Source: CAZIGM01 sp964538675 (GTDB lineage Bacteria > Bacillota > Bacilli > Tepidibacillales > Tepidibacillaceae). From it: DNA of 8,603 nt. The notes under the pieces were generated by a model that was not told where the DNA came from, ran no database searches, and saw only the letters and a program-made list of their open reading frames with translations. Positions 1 to 4,867 of the stretch are shown here, piece after piece. Every line of letters starts with the position of its first letter. The first letter of the stretch is position 1. The DNA lies in NCBI GenBank assembly GCA_964538675.1, contig CAZIGM010000067.1:1-8603 (forward strand), read 5' to 3'. The translations under genes were made by a program, and so were the position numbers.

Positions 1-21
1 ACTCAATAAAAAAGTGAAATA

Positions 22-131
22 ATCTAACTACATCTTACAAGTCGGCAAAGTCCGAGCCTAAGAAAAGAGCTTTCTAAGGCTCGAAATTCACCTGTAAGCT
101 CAAGGGCGTCGCTAATACGACTACGTTATAG
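22..131 (+). repeat. attC-like dispersed repeat, copy 1
   Basis: This copy shares a core with a second copy at 2421-2538; positions 42-120 align with about 2442-2519 with few differences. Inside lies a hairpin, CGAGCCTAAGAAA (53-65) against TTTCTAAGGCTCG (71-83), with one A-A mismatch. It is followed by the shared block CACCTGTAAGCTCA. The left end has ATCTAAC (22-28), which fits the integron core RYYYAAC. The right end has GTTATAG (125-131), which only partly fits GTTRRRY. The repeat lies just upstream of the sigma factor gene. The repeat itself is seen directly; calling it a recombination site is inference. It could instead be a MITE or a structured RNA element. Confidence 0.6.
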
Positions 132-144
132 GAAATCAGCGCTT

Positions 145-212
145 AAATATATTCTTCGTTCGAAACATGGAGGCAATGATTGGTGTTCTTATTCAACTAA
201 CGGAATATATTT
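145..212 (+). repeat. Long inverted repeat upstream of the sigma gene
   Basis: AAATATATTC (145-154) plus CGTT (157-160) pairs with AACG (199-202) plus GAATATATTT (203-212), leaving a two-base bulge. The right arm overlaps TTCAACTAACGGAA (192-205), a 14-base string that recurs exactly in the hairpin at 2254-2285. This links it to the same repeat family as the attC-like element. It ends 12 bases before the ribosome binding site, so the sigma mRNA leader could fold here. No clear promoter for the sigma gene was found in 1-234. Confidence 0.45.
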
Positions 213-234
213 CATTTTCAATTGGAGGATTAGA

Positions 235-807
235 ATGGATGATAAAGTCAAACATATTTGGAATGAATTTAGTAGTGAACTTTATAAGTATATTAATAGT
301 AAAGTAAAAAATAAATATGATACAGAAGATATTCTTCAAGATGTTTTTGTGAAAATTTACAAAAATATTGATAAAGTTGATGAACTATCAAAGCTTAAGT
401 CTTGGATTTATAAAATAATTAAAAATACGATTATTGATTATTATAGAAAGAAAAAGGATATATCAGTTGACATTAAGAAACTTGAAAAAGGTTTAGAGGA
501 AGATAATAACTCAGACAATATAAATGAAGAAATAAGTAAATGCTTAGAGAAAATGATTTTTGAACTTCCTAAGAAGTATCAAGAAGTTATTGAGCTATAT
601 GATATGAAAGGGATGAAACATAAGGAAATTTCAGAAAAACTTGACGTTACAATATCATGTTCAAAAATGAGGGTTCAGAGGGCAAAAGCTAAGTTGAAGG
701 TGATATTGCTTGAATGTTGTGATTTTGAAGTAGATATATATGGCAATATTATTGATTATAAACAGAAAAAAACTGAGTATAAAAGATGTGGTAATAAGTG
801 TGAGTAA
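235..807 (+). CDS. sigZ: ECF RNA polymerase sigma factor, SigZ type
   Basis: A 190-residue ECF sigma-70 factor that directs RNA polymerase to a specific promoter set. Region 2 is seen at residues 29-74, with DTEDILQDVFVKIYKNID for core binding and WIYKIIKNTIIDYYRKKK for -10 recognition. Region 4 spans residues 110-155 and contains the helix-turn-helix for -35 recognition. The tail after region 4 (CC at 161-162, then DIYGNIIDY, then C185 and C189) resembles that of the SigZ family, which is the basis for the symbol. No anti-sigma gene is adjacent, so the tail cysteines may act as the sensor, as cysteine-rich tails do in CorE-type factors; this is inference. ATG 235 is supported by GGAGG at 224-228. 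The gene is closed by a strong terminator, so the operon downstream has its own promoter, probably recognised by this factor. Confidence 0.85.
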   Translation: MDDKVKHIWNEFSSELYKYINSKVKNKYDTEDILQDVFVKIYKNIDKVDELSKLKSWIYKIIKNTIIDYYRKKKDISVDIKKLEKGLEEDNNSDNINEEISKCLEKMIFELPKKYQEVIELYDMKGMKHKEISEKLDVTISCSKMRVQRAKAKLKVILLECCDFEVDIYGNIIDYKQKKTEYKRCGNKCE

Positions 808-820
808 GATTTGACTGTTT

Positions 821-869
821 AAAAACTTCTACTGTCTATTTAGATAAAATAGACAGTAGAAGTTTTTTT
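821..869 (+). terminator. Rho-independent terminator after the sigma gene
   Basis: A perfect 21-base-pair stem (821-841 with 847-867) has a five-base AGATA loop and runs into seven T residues (863-869). It starts 13 bases after the sigma stop codon. The A-rich left arm could let it work weakly on the other strand too, but there is no gene there. Confidence 0.93.
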
Positions 870-920
870 GTTTTAATGAAGTTTATTATAAAAAATTTTA
901 TTAAAAAAAGTAAGAAAATC

Positions 921-946
921 TGTGACCATTTTTTGATTACATCGTC
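921..946 (+). promoter_or_regulatory. Probable ECF-sigma promoter of the ferredoxin operon
   Basis: TGTGAC (921-926) and CGTC (943-946) are separated by 16 bases. This matches the usual ECF layout of an AAC-type -35 and a CGTC -10 about 16 bases apart. Transcription would start near 952-955, giving a leader of about 40 bases before ATG 995. No sigma-A-type promoter was evident in the same gap. The adjacent SigZ-type factor is the natural candidate to recognise it; that link is inference. Confidence 0.55.
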
Positions 947-994
947 CTTACTAACGAAGTACTTTTATTAAAACTTGCAGAAAGGAGGTTAAGA

Positions 995-1561
995 ATGTCA
1001 CAGTTAGATAATAAAGAAATGACAGAAAAGATAAAAGCTATGCTTAATATATTTGATAAAGTTGGTATAGCAACAAAGGAAAGATTTGAAAATATGTTAG
1101 AAAAGTATTATCCTAAGAATTTATTAGAAGGGTTTGAATCAATAATAGTTTTTGCTGAAGGAAAAAAGGAAGATAGTATTGATGAAATGGGAGGATTCAG
1201 TGACTATTTAGGTACAATTGCAGCTCAAAGTGAAGTAATGAGTTATTTAAATTCATTGGAATATAAAGCTGTAATAGTAGAAGGAACTAGTAGAGATGTA
1301 TCTCTTGTGAAATTGGGAGTTGAAGCAGGAGTTGGTGAAATAAGCCCTGTAAATTCTCTAATAGTCAAGGGATTTGGTTTAACAACAAGCTTAGGTGCAA
1401 TTATTACAGATGCTCCATTAGTACCTGATAAAAAAGTTTCAGGTGTTTGTATTAAATGTATGAAATGTCTAAAAGTATGCCCAATAAGAGATGTTCAATA
1501 TGCAAAAGGAGACCTTAGTAAGTGTGCATGTGGAAAATGCAGAAATATTTGCCCTGTTTAA
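995..1561 (+). CDS. Double [4Fe-4S] protein with a QueG/reductive-dehalogenase-like module
   Basis: A 188-residue protein. The C-terminal part holds two ferredoxin-type cysteine clusters: C152, C155, C158, C162 (CIKCMKCLKVCP) and C177, C179, C182, C186 (CACGKCRNICP). These should bind two [4Fe-4S] clusters and carry electrons. The preceding stretch at 112-143 (GVGEISPVNSLIVKGFG then LGAIITDAPL) resembles the region before the clusters in epoxyqueuosine reductase QueG and reductive dehalogenases. The protein stops two residues after the last cysteine and lacks the QueG C-terminal repeat domain, so it is a short stand-alone version and not QueG. No signal peptide is seen, so it is probably cytoplasmic. 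AAAGGAGGT at 981-989 supports ATG 995. It is first in a two-gene operon behind an ECF-type promoter. The substrate is unknown. Confidence 0.8.
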   Translation: MSQLDNKEMTEKIKAMLNIFDKVGIATKERFENMLEKYYPKNLLEGFESIIVFAEGKKEDSIDEMGGFSDYLGTIAAQSEVMSYLNSLEYKAVIVEGTSRDVSLVKLGVEAGVGEISPVNSLIVKGFGLTTSLGAIITDAPLVPDKKVSGVCIKCMKCLKVCPIRDVQYAKGDLSKCACGKCRNICPV

Positions 1562-1590
1562 TACAAAAATAATATGAAAGGTAGGATAGT

Positions 1591-2004
1591 ATGGATAAAA
1601 AAACAATTGAAGTTTTTATGTTAAAAGAAGTATTAAATAATCAATCATCCCATGGTGGAGGAGGTAGTTGTGGATGTGGTTGTGGTTCAGCCCAATCATT
1701 AACAATTGGTGAATTAGTTGAGAGATTTTCTAAAAAATATGATTCTGTTGGGGAATTTAAGATATATAAATTAACAAGAGAGAATAAAAAAGAGTTTATC
1801 TCAAGACTGAATAAAGTGTTGTTTGATAGCGGTGAAAAACTTATAGTTGGTGAATCGAATTTAGGTTTTGTACTATCAAAAGTGAATCCACTAATTGCAG
1901 TCGAAGGAAAAGTAATTTCAGTAAAGAATTATCCTGATGAAGAACAACTTTATAATGCTATTATGTCAGGAAAGAAAATACCAACGAAGTCAGGGTGTTG
2001 TTAA
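1591..2004 (+). CDS. Small ArsD/thioredoxin-like protein with CGCGC loop and terminal Cys-Cys
   Basis: A 137-residue cytoplasmic protein. A glycine-rich loop carries C27, C29 and C31 (GGGGSCGCGCG), and the chain ends in the vicinal pair C136-C137. The section NPLIAVEGKVISVKNYPDEEQL (99-120) resembles the strand, strand and helix of ArsD and related thioredoxin-fold proteins, where a cis-proline precedes a strand. ArsD is a metallochaperone that binds As(III) through vicinal cysteine pairs. By analogy this protein may bind a soft metal or metalloid, or donate thiols to the iron-sulfur protein upstream; both ideas are inference. The gap to the upstream gene is only 29 bases, so they are cotranscribed. 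A terminator follows at 2104. The family is not firmly recognised, and a cluster-assembly or redox-relay role is equally possible. Confidence 0.7.
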   Translation: MDKKTIEVFMLKEVLNNQSSHGGGGSCGCGCGSAQSLTIGELVERFSKKYDSVGEFKIYKLTRENKKEFISRLNKVLFDSGEKLIVGESNLGFVLSKVNPLIAVEGKVISVKNYPDEEQLYNAIMSGKKIPTKSGCC

Positions 2005-2103
2005 TGTAAAAGTAAAATTGTTAAGAATATTATAAAAACAAATACTCTAAAGAAGTATAATCAACTATGCAAATACAATAAATGCTGATAAAATTCAAAT
2101 CAA

Positions 2104-2146
2104 CTCTAGAAAGCTAATAATAAGGTTTTCTAGGGTTTTCTATTTT
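2104..2146 (+). terminator. Terminator of the iron-sulfur/ArsD-like operon
   Basis: CTCTAGAAA (2104-2112) pairs with TTTCTAGGG (2127-2135), with one G-T wobble, and is followed by the T-rich tract TTTTCTATTTT. It lies 100 bases after the stop codon of the operon's last gene, with nothing recognisable between. Confidence 0.65.
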
Positions 2147-2147
2147 G

Positions 2148-2296
2148 TATAATAAAGATTAACAGTATTACAAGGGGACAATTAACAACTATTAGACATG
2201 TAACAAATAATTTATATCGCCGATAATATAGATAAGGTGAACCGTATCATAAGTTCTTCAACTAACGGAAGCGATAGTTGAAGAAATATTTTTTTT
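2148..2296 (+). ncRNA. Possible small structured RNA
   Basis: A TATAAT box at 2148-2153 (-35 weak, TTTTCT at 2126-2131) is followed by about 135 bases without a usable ORF. Three hairpins then follow: TATC/GATA (2215-2225), GATA-A-GG/CC-G-TATC with a TGAA loop (2231-2248), and the terminator hairpin at 2254-2285. A transcript of about 2160-2296 would be compact and folded. No known RNA family is recognised. The alternative is that this is the tail of a lost cassette gene with its terminator left behind. Confidence 0.25.
2254..2296 (+). terminator. Strong orphan terminator hairpin
   Basis: TTCTTCAACTA (2254-2264) pairs perfectly with TAGTTGAAGAA (2275-2285). The inner part adds CG/CG around a GAAG loop. 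Eight T residues follow at 2289-2296. No gene ends just upstream, since the previous operon already has a terminator at 2104-2146. Its left half contains the 14-base string shared with 192-205, so it is probably part of the dispersed-repeat family. Confidence 0.75.
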
Positions 2297-2313
2297 GTGA
2301 ATCGAAGAAGGCA

Positions 2314-2396
2314 CTGACATCCTATAGCAAAATATTCACGCGGCGGGCAAAGCCTTTGGTCGATCTAAGCAGGGTTACATAGAAGAATAGGCGAAG
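2314..2396 (+). repeat. Possible decayed copy of the attC-like repeat
   Basis: CTGACATCCTATAG (2314-2327) resembles the reverse complement of the right end of copy 1 (GTTATAGGAAATCAG, 125-139), as a left end should. GGGCAAAGCC (2345-2354) matches the GGCAAAGYCC block at the left of both intact copies. AATAGGCGAAG (2386-2396) resembles the right end of copy 2. The central hairpin of the family is missing. It reads as a degenerate or recombined copy next to copy 2; the evidence is only short matches. Confidence 0.25.
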
Positions 2397-2420
2397 TAGT
2401 TTGATAGATTAAACAGGCGA

Positions 2421-2538
2421 CACATTTCCTTCGCTAACCGAGCCGGCAAAGCCCGAGCCTAAGAAAAGCATTTCTAAGGCTCGAACTTCACCTGTAAGCT
2501 CAGTCGCGTCGTGAATACGGAACCGTTAGGCGAAAGTG
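2421..2538 (+). repeat. attC-like dispersed repeat, copy 2
   Basis: This is the second copy of the element at 22-131. The ends are imperfect inverted repeats: CACATTTCCTTCGCTAAC (2421-2438) against GTTAGGCGAAAGTG (2525-2538). The right core GTTAGGC fits the integron consensus GTTRRRY. The internal hairpin pairs CGAGCCTAAGAAA (2454-2466) with TTTCTAAGGCTCG (2471-2483), with the same single A-A mismatch as copy 1. TTCAC (2486-2490) can also pair with GTGAA (2511-2515). The bulged, imperfect hairpin of about 118 bases resembles an attC site in size and layout. It lies 28 bases before a short ORF and about 100 bases before the epimerase gene. There is no integrase in the window, so any mobility would be supplied in trans. 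Confidence 0.6.
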
Positions 2539-2565
2539 CATTAAATACTATTGAGAGGTGAAATA

Positions 2566-2622
2566 GTGGAAGAAAAGATTAAAGAATTACTTGAAGAATT
2601 AAATATTGATGTTACCGTTTGA
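2566..2622 (+). CDS. 18-codon ORF between repeat and epimerase gene
   Basis: GTG 2566 follows a good ribosome binding site, GAGAGGTG (2553-2560), and encodes VEEKIKELLEELNIDVTV before TGA. The peptide is a charged helix, typical of the beginning of a cytoplasmic protein. It may be the surviving start of a gene cut short when the epimerase cassette joined here, or a translated leader coupled to the epimerase start 15 bases later. No family is recognised. Confidence 0.3.
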   Translation: MEEKIKELLEELNIDVTV

Positions 2623-2637
2623 AGATGGAGAATAGGA

Positions 2638-3591
2638 GTGATAATTATTAAAGTATTAGTATTTGGTGGAACTGGTTTCATCGGAGAAAGACTAATAAAC
2701 TTATTGACTAAAATGCAATATGAAGTAGTAATTATGACAAGAAATGTTGAGAAAGCGAAGGCTAAATTTGGAGATAATATTCAGTTTTGTAAATGGAGCA
2801 ACTTATTTATTAAATCTTGTGATGAACTAAATAACATTGATGTAATTATTAATTTAACAGGTGAATCAATAGGAAGTGGACGTTGGACTAAGACCAAAAA
2901 AGAAGAGATCTTAAATAGTAGAATTAATGCTACTAGAGCAATTGTTGATGCGATAGAAAATAAGGTCTTTAAGCCAAAAACATTAATAAATGCTTCTGCT
3001 GTTGGATATTATGGACCTCAAGATGATAAGAAAATTACTGAGGAACATCCATCAGGGCAAGATTTTTTAGCAGATGTATGTACTGCTTGGGAACAAGAGG
3101 CTAGAAAAGTTGAAGCTTTTGGGCTTAGAGTTGTTATTATAAGAATTGGAATAGTTTTAGGTGATAGTGGAGGAACTTTAAAACAAATGGCTTTGCCTTA
3201 TAAGTTTTATTTAGGAGGTCCAATAGGTAGCGGTAAACAATGGATTTCTTGGATTCATATTGATGATTTGATTAATATTATTAATACCTCAATAAATAAT
3301 GAACAAATAGAAGGTTCAGTTAATGCAACGGCTCCTAATCCAGTTACAATGAATGAATTTAGTAAAACTTTAGGTAAAACATTAAATAAACCATCAATAT
3401 TTAAAGTACCTACTTTTATTATTAGGCTTATACTTGGTGAAATGTCAGATATTATAATTAATGGTCAAAGAGTGATTCCAAAAAAACTAATTGAGGCAGA
3501 GTATGAGTATAAATACCCAATATTAAGTAAAGCACTTAAAGAAATATACTCCAGTTCTAACCCTAACAACAAAAAAAGAAAAAGTAATTAA
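2638..3591 (+). CDS. TIGR01777-family NAD(P)-binding epimerase-like oxidoreductase (SDR39U1/YfcH type)
   Basis: A 317-residue atypical short-chain dehydrogenase of the family represented by YfcH/YfhF and human SDR39U1. The Rossmann fold starts with GGTGFIG (10-16) for the dinucleotide. Family signatures follow: NLTGESI...RWTKTKKEEILNSRINATR (72-100), ASAVGYYG (119-126) with the active-site-like tyrosines, DVCTAWEQEA (146-155), IRIGIVLG (168-175) and ISWIHIDDL (203-211). The tail at about 255-305 matches the DUF1731 domain (GQRVIPKKLIEAEYEYKYP). The length is normal for the family. The physiological substrate of this family is not known. GTG 2638 is supported by ATGGAG at 2625-2630; a start slightly inside, near KVLVFGG, is possible. 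The gene sits directly behind the repeat-rich region, as cassette cargo would. Confidence 0.9.
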   Translation: MIIIKVLVFGGTGFIGERLINLLTKMQYEVVIMTRNVEKAKAKFGDNIQFCKWSNLFIKSCDELNNIDVIINLTGESIGSGRWTKTKKEEILNSRINATRAIVDAIENKVFKPKTLINASAVGYYGPQDDKKITEEHPSGQDFLADVCTAWEQEARKVEAFGLRVVIIRIGIVLGDSGGTLKQMALPYKFYLGGPIGSGKQWISWIHIDDLINIINTSINNEQIEGSVNATAPNPVTMNEFSKTLGKTLNKPSIFKVPTFIIRLILGEMSDIIINGQRVIPKKLIEAEYEYKYPILSKALKEIYSSSNPNNKKRKSN

Positions 3592-3640
3592 TTTTTTTAT
3601 CCAGATAGAATAAACAAATTGTTAAAAGGAGTTGGAATAT

Positions 3641-3691
3641 ATGCGGAATTTAAAAGTTCCTCTAGTTGTTGTAATACTTCTTGGATGTTAA
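3641..3691 (+). pseudogene. Lipoprotein signal peptide of the beta-propeller gene, out of frame
   Basis: ATG 3641 has a strong ribosome binding site (AAAAGGAG, 3624-3631) nine bases upstream. It encodes MRNLKVPLVVVILLGC, a short signal peptide with a perfect lipobox LLGC, and then hits TAA at 3689-3691. Skipping one base at 3689 joins the lipobox cysteine directly to KREDKIPSD in the frame of the downstream propeller. This is therefore the true N-terminus of the next entry, separated by one frameshift: a net gain of one base or loss of two. It may be real decay, a sequencing error or phase variation. Confidence 0.75.
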
Positions 3692-4550
3692 ACGTGAGGA
3701 TAAAATTCCTTCTGATATATCTAAACGAAGTCCTGAAACCGATCAATATCCACCAATTCTACATTCTGATGAGTATGAAAAGCCAATACCACTTTCATCA
3801 GTAATAAATACGGCAGGGGCAGAAGACTCTCCATTTATACTTTCTGATGGTAATACTTTATATTTCTTTTTTACACCAGACGTAAGAATACCTGTGGATA
3901 AACAAATATTAGAGGATGTAACTGGTGTGTGGGTCTCGAATAAAGAAGGAGATATTTGGAGTACACCAGAGAGGGTATGGTTAAACAAGCCCGGTGTATT
4001 ATCAATGGATGGCGCTGTTAGTATACAAAATGATGAGATGTGGTTTGCCTCTGCTAGGGAGGGATATACTGGCGTAAATATATTTACTGCCGAAATGATT
4101 GATGGAAAATGGACAAATTGGGAATATTCTGGTGATCAATTGATGAAAGAGATACAGATAGGAGAGTTACATATACATGGTGATGATTTATATTTCCACT
4201 CTAGTCGTCCTGGTGGAAAAGGTGAATTTGATATATGGGTTATTTCAAGAAACGGTGATTCATGGTCAGAGCCAATAAATTTAGATGTAATTAATACAGA
4301 TGCAATGGATGGTTTTCCTTTTGTTTCTACAGATGGTAATGAGCTATGGTTGACAAGAACATATAAAGGAACACCAGCAGTTTTTCGTTCTGTCAATATA
4401 AATGGTGTCTGGAGTGTACCTGAAATGATAGTTTCACAGTTTGTAGGGGAACCTACACTTGATGATGAAGGAAATCTTTATTTTGTCCATCATTATTATG
4501 AGGATGGAGAAATGATTGAAGCAGATATATATGTTGCTTATAAGAAATAA
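3681..4550 (+). CDS. PD40/WD40-like beta-propeller lipoprotein, frameshifted near its N-terminus
   Basis: The frame holds about 289 residues, with no good start of its own; TTG 3681 lies inside the signal peptide of the other frame. At least five blade-like repeats of the TolB/PD40 kind are visible: DSPFILSDGNTLYF (49-62), MDGAVSIQNDEMWF (109-122), GELHIHGDDLYFHSSRPGG (161-179), DGFPFVSTDGNELWLTR (210-226) and GEPTLDDEGNLYF (256-268). GxWSxP turns lie between them, at 90-96, 192-197 and 242-247. With the upstream signal peptide it would be a lipoprotein on the outer face of the membrane, probably binding a protein or glycan; the ligand is unknown. It follows the epimerase gene by 49 bases with no terminator, so cotranscription is possible. 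The intact repeats suggest the frameshift is recent, or is an assembly error. Confidence 0.8.
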   Translation: MDVKREDKIPSDISKRSPETDQYPPILHSDEYEKPIPLSSVINTAGAEDSPFILSDGNTLYFFFTPDVRIPVDKQILEDVTGVWVSNKEGDIWSTPERVWLNKPGVLSMDGAVSIQNDEMWFASAREGYTGVNIFTAEMIDGKWTNWEYSGDQLMKEIQIGELHIHGDDLYFHSSRPGGKGEFDIWVISRNGDSWSEPINLDVINTDAMDGFPFVSTDGNELWLTRTYKGTPAVFRSVNINGVWSVPEMIVSQFVGEPTLDDEGNLYFVHHYYEDGEMIEADIYVAYKK

Positions 4551-4653
4551 TTAGGTTGTAGAAAAAGTACAATAACTTCATCTCAAACTTGTACAGTTGA
4601 TAGACTAAAGACTAGTAGACTTATTCAATAGAGAAAGAATGTTCGTATTTTTA

Positions 4654-4683
4654 TATACCAAAAATAACCATTTATGGTATAAT
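4654..4683 (+). promoter_or_regulatory. Promoter of the toxin mRNA, with inverted repeat
   Basis: A perfect -10, TATAAT (4678-4683), is extended by TGG just upstream. No good -35 is present, as is common with extended -10 promoters. An inverted repeat, TATACCA (4654-4660) and TGGTATA (4675-4681), brackets the spacer and overlaps the -10, so a repressor could bind there. Transcription would start near 4690. Confidence 0.6.
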
Positions 4684-4705
4684 AGTAGTACAGTAGAGTC
4701 GGTAC

Positions 4706-4743
4706 TCAAGGGCGGTTGGCTCATCTCCAGGAAAGGAGGTGAT
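4706..4743 (+). promoter_or_regulatory. Toxin leader with occluded Shine-Dalgarno
   Basis: AAAGGAGGTGAT (4732-4743) is an unusually complete match to the 16S anti-Shine-Dalgarno. CATCTCC (4722-4728) can pair with GGAGGTG (4735-4741) around a six-base loop and hide it. TCAAGGGCGGT (4706-4716) can pair with ACCTCCCTTGA just after the stop codon (4831-4841), 10 of 11 positions. That gives a 5'-3' long-range fold of the kind known to keep type I toxin mRNAs silent until processed. Confidence 0.5.
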
Positions 4744-4746
4744 GCC

Positions 4747-4830
4747 ATGGAAATTAAGGATGCATTAATTCTGATGTTCATGTTTGGCATGTTCATCTTA
4801 GCCTTACTTTCTTACTTAAAAAAGAAGTAG
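4747..4830 (+). CDS. Holin-like type I toxin, small membrane peptide
   Basis: A 27-residue peptide beginning MEIKDALILMFMFGMF and ending in SYLKKK. A charged N-terminus, one hydrophobic helix (about residues 7-23) and a lysine tail match the putative holin-like toxin family (Hol_Tox), related to TxpA/BsrG-type toxins of Firmicutes. Such peptides insert in the cytoplasmic membrane and stop growth when overproduced. ATG 4747 is chosen over upstream starts because of the near-perfect ribosome binding site at 4732-4743 and the family's MxIKDAL start. Longer reading frames opening at 4639 run through the promoter and are not real. Control is by the folded leader and by the antisense RNA that overlaps the 3' end. 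Confidence 0.88.
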   Translation: MEIKDALILMFMFGMFILALLSYLKKK

Positions 4831-4867
4831 ACCTCCCTTGAATTTAATCGGTTAGGAGGACTACTTC
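4818..4867 (-). terminator. Intrinsic terminator of the antisense RNA
   Basis: GAAGTAGACCTCC (4824-4836) and GGAGGACTACTTC (4855-4867) pair at 12 of 13 positions around an 18-base loop. Read on the - strand, the stem is followed at once by six T residues (4823-4818). On the + strand no T tract follows, so the signal is directional and supports a - strand transcript. Confidence 0.8.

Noticed and set aside
107..110. CGTC in repeat copy 1 as an autoregulatory ECF -10
   Set aside because: The position 16 bases upstream reads AATTCA, which is not an ECF -35; the CGTC belongs to the dispersed repeat.
180..209. Sigma-A promoter TTGGTG-N18-AATATA for the sigma gene
   Set aside because: Weak boxes overlapping the AT-rich inverted repeat, and the predicted start would leave almost no leader.
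3619..3804. 61-codon frame overlapping the start of the propeller gene
   Set aside because: It starts at TTG, overlaps the well-supported lipoprotein signal peptide and the propeller frame, and has no recognisable content.
3743..4396. Open frames on the - strand within the propeller gene
   Set aside because: They mirror the repetitive coding sequence of the + strand gene and have no convincing start signals.
4567..4594. Inverted repeat GTACAA / TTGTAC after the propeller gene, as a terminator
   Set aside because: Only six pairs with a 16-base loop and no T tract; at most a weak operator.
4639..4746. Upstream extension of the toxin reading frame
   Set aside because: It runs through the promoter and leader; the real start at 4747 has the near-perfect Shine-Dalgarno.
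4605..4796. - strand frame opposite the toxin
   Set aside because: It is antisense to the toxin and promoter, lies beyond the antisense RNA terminator and has no family resemblance.
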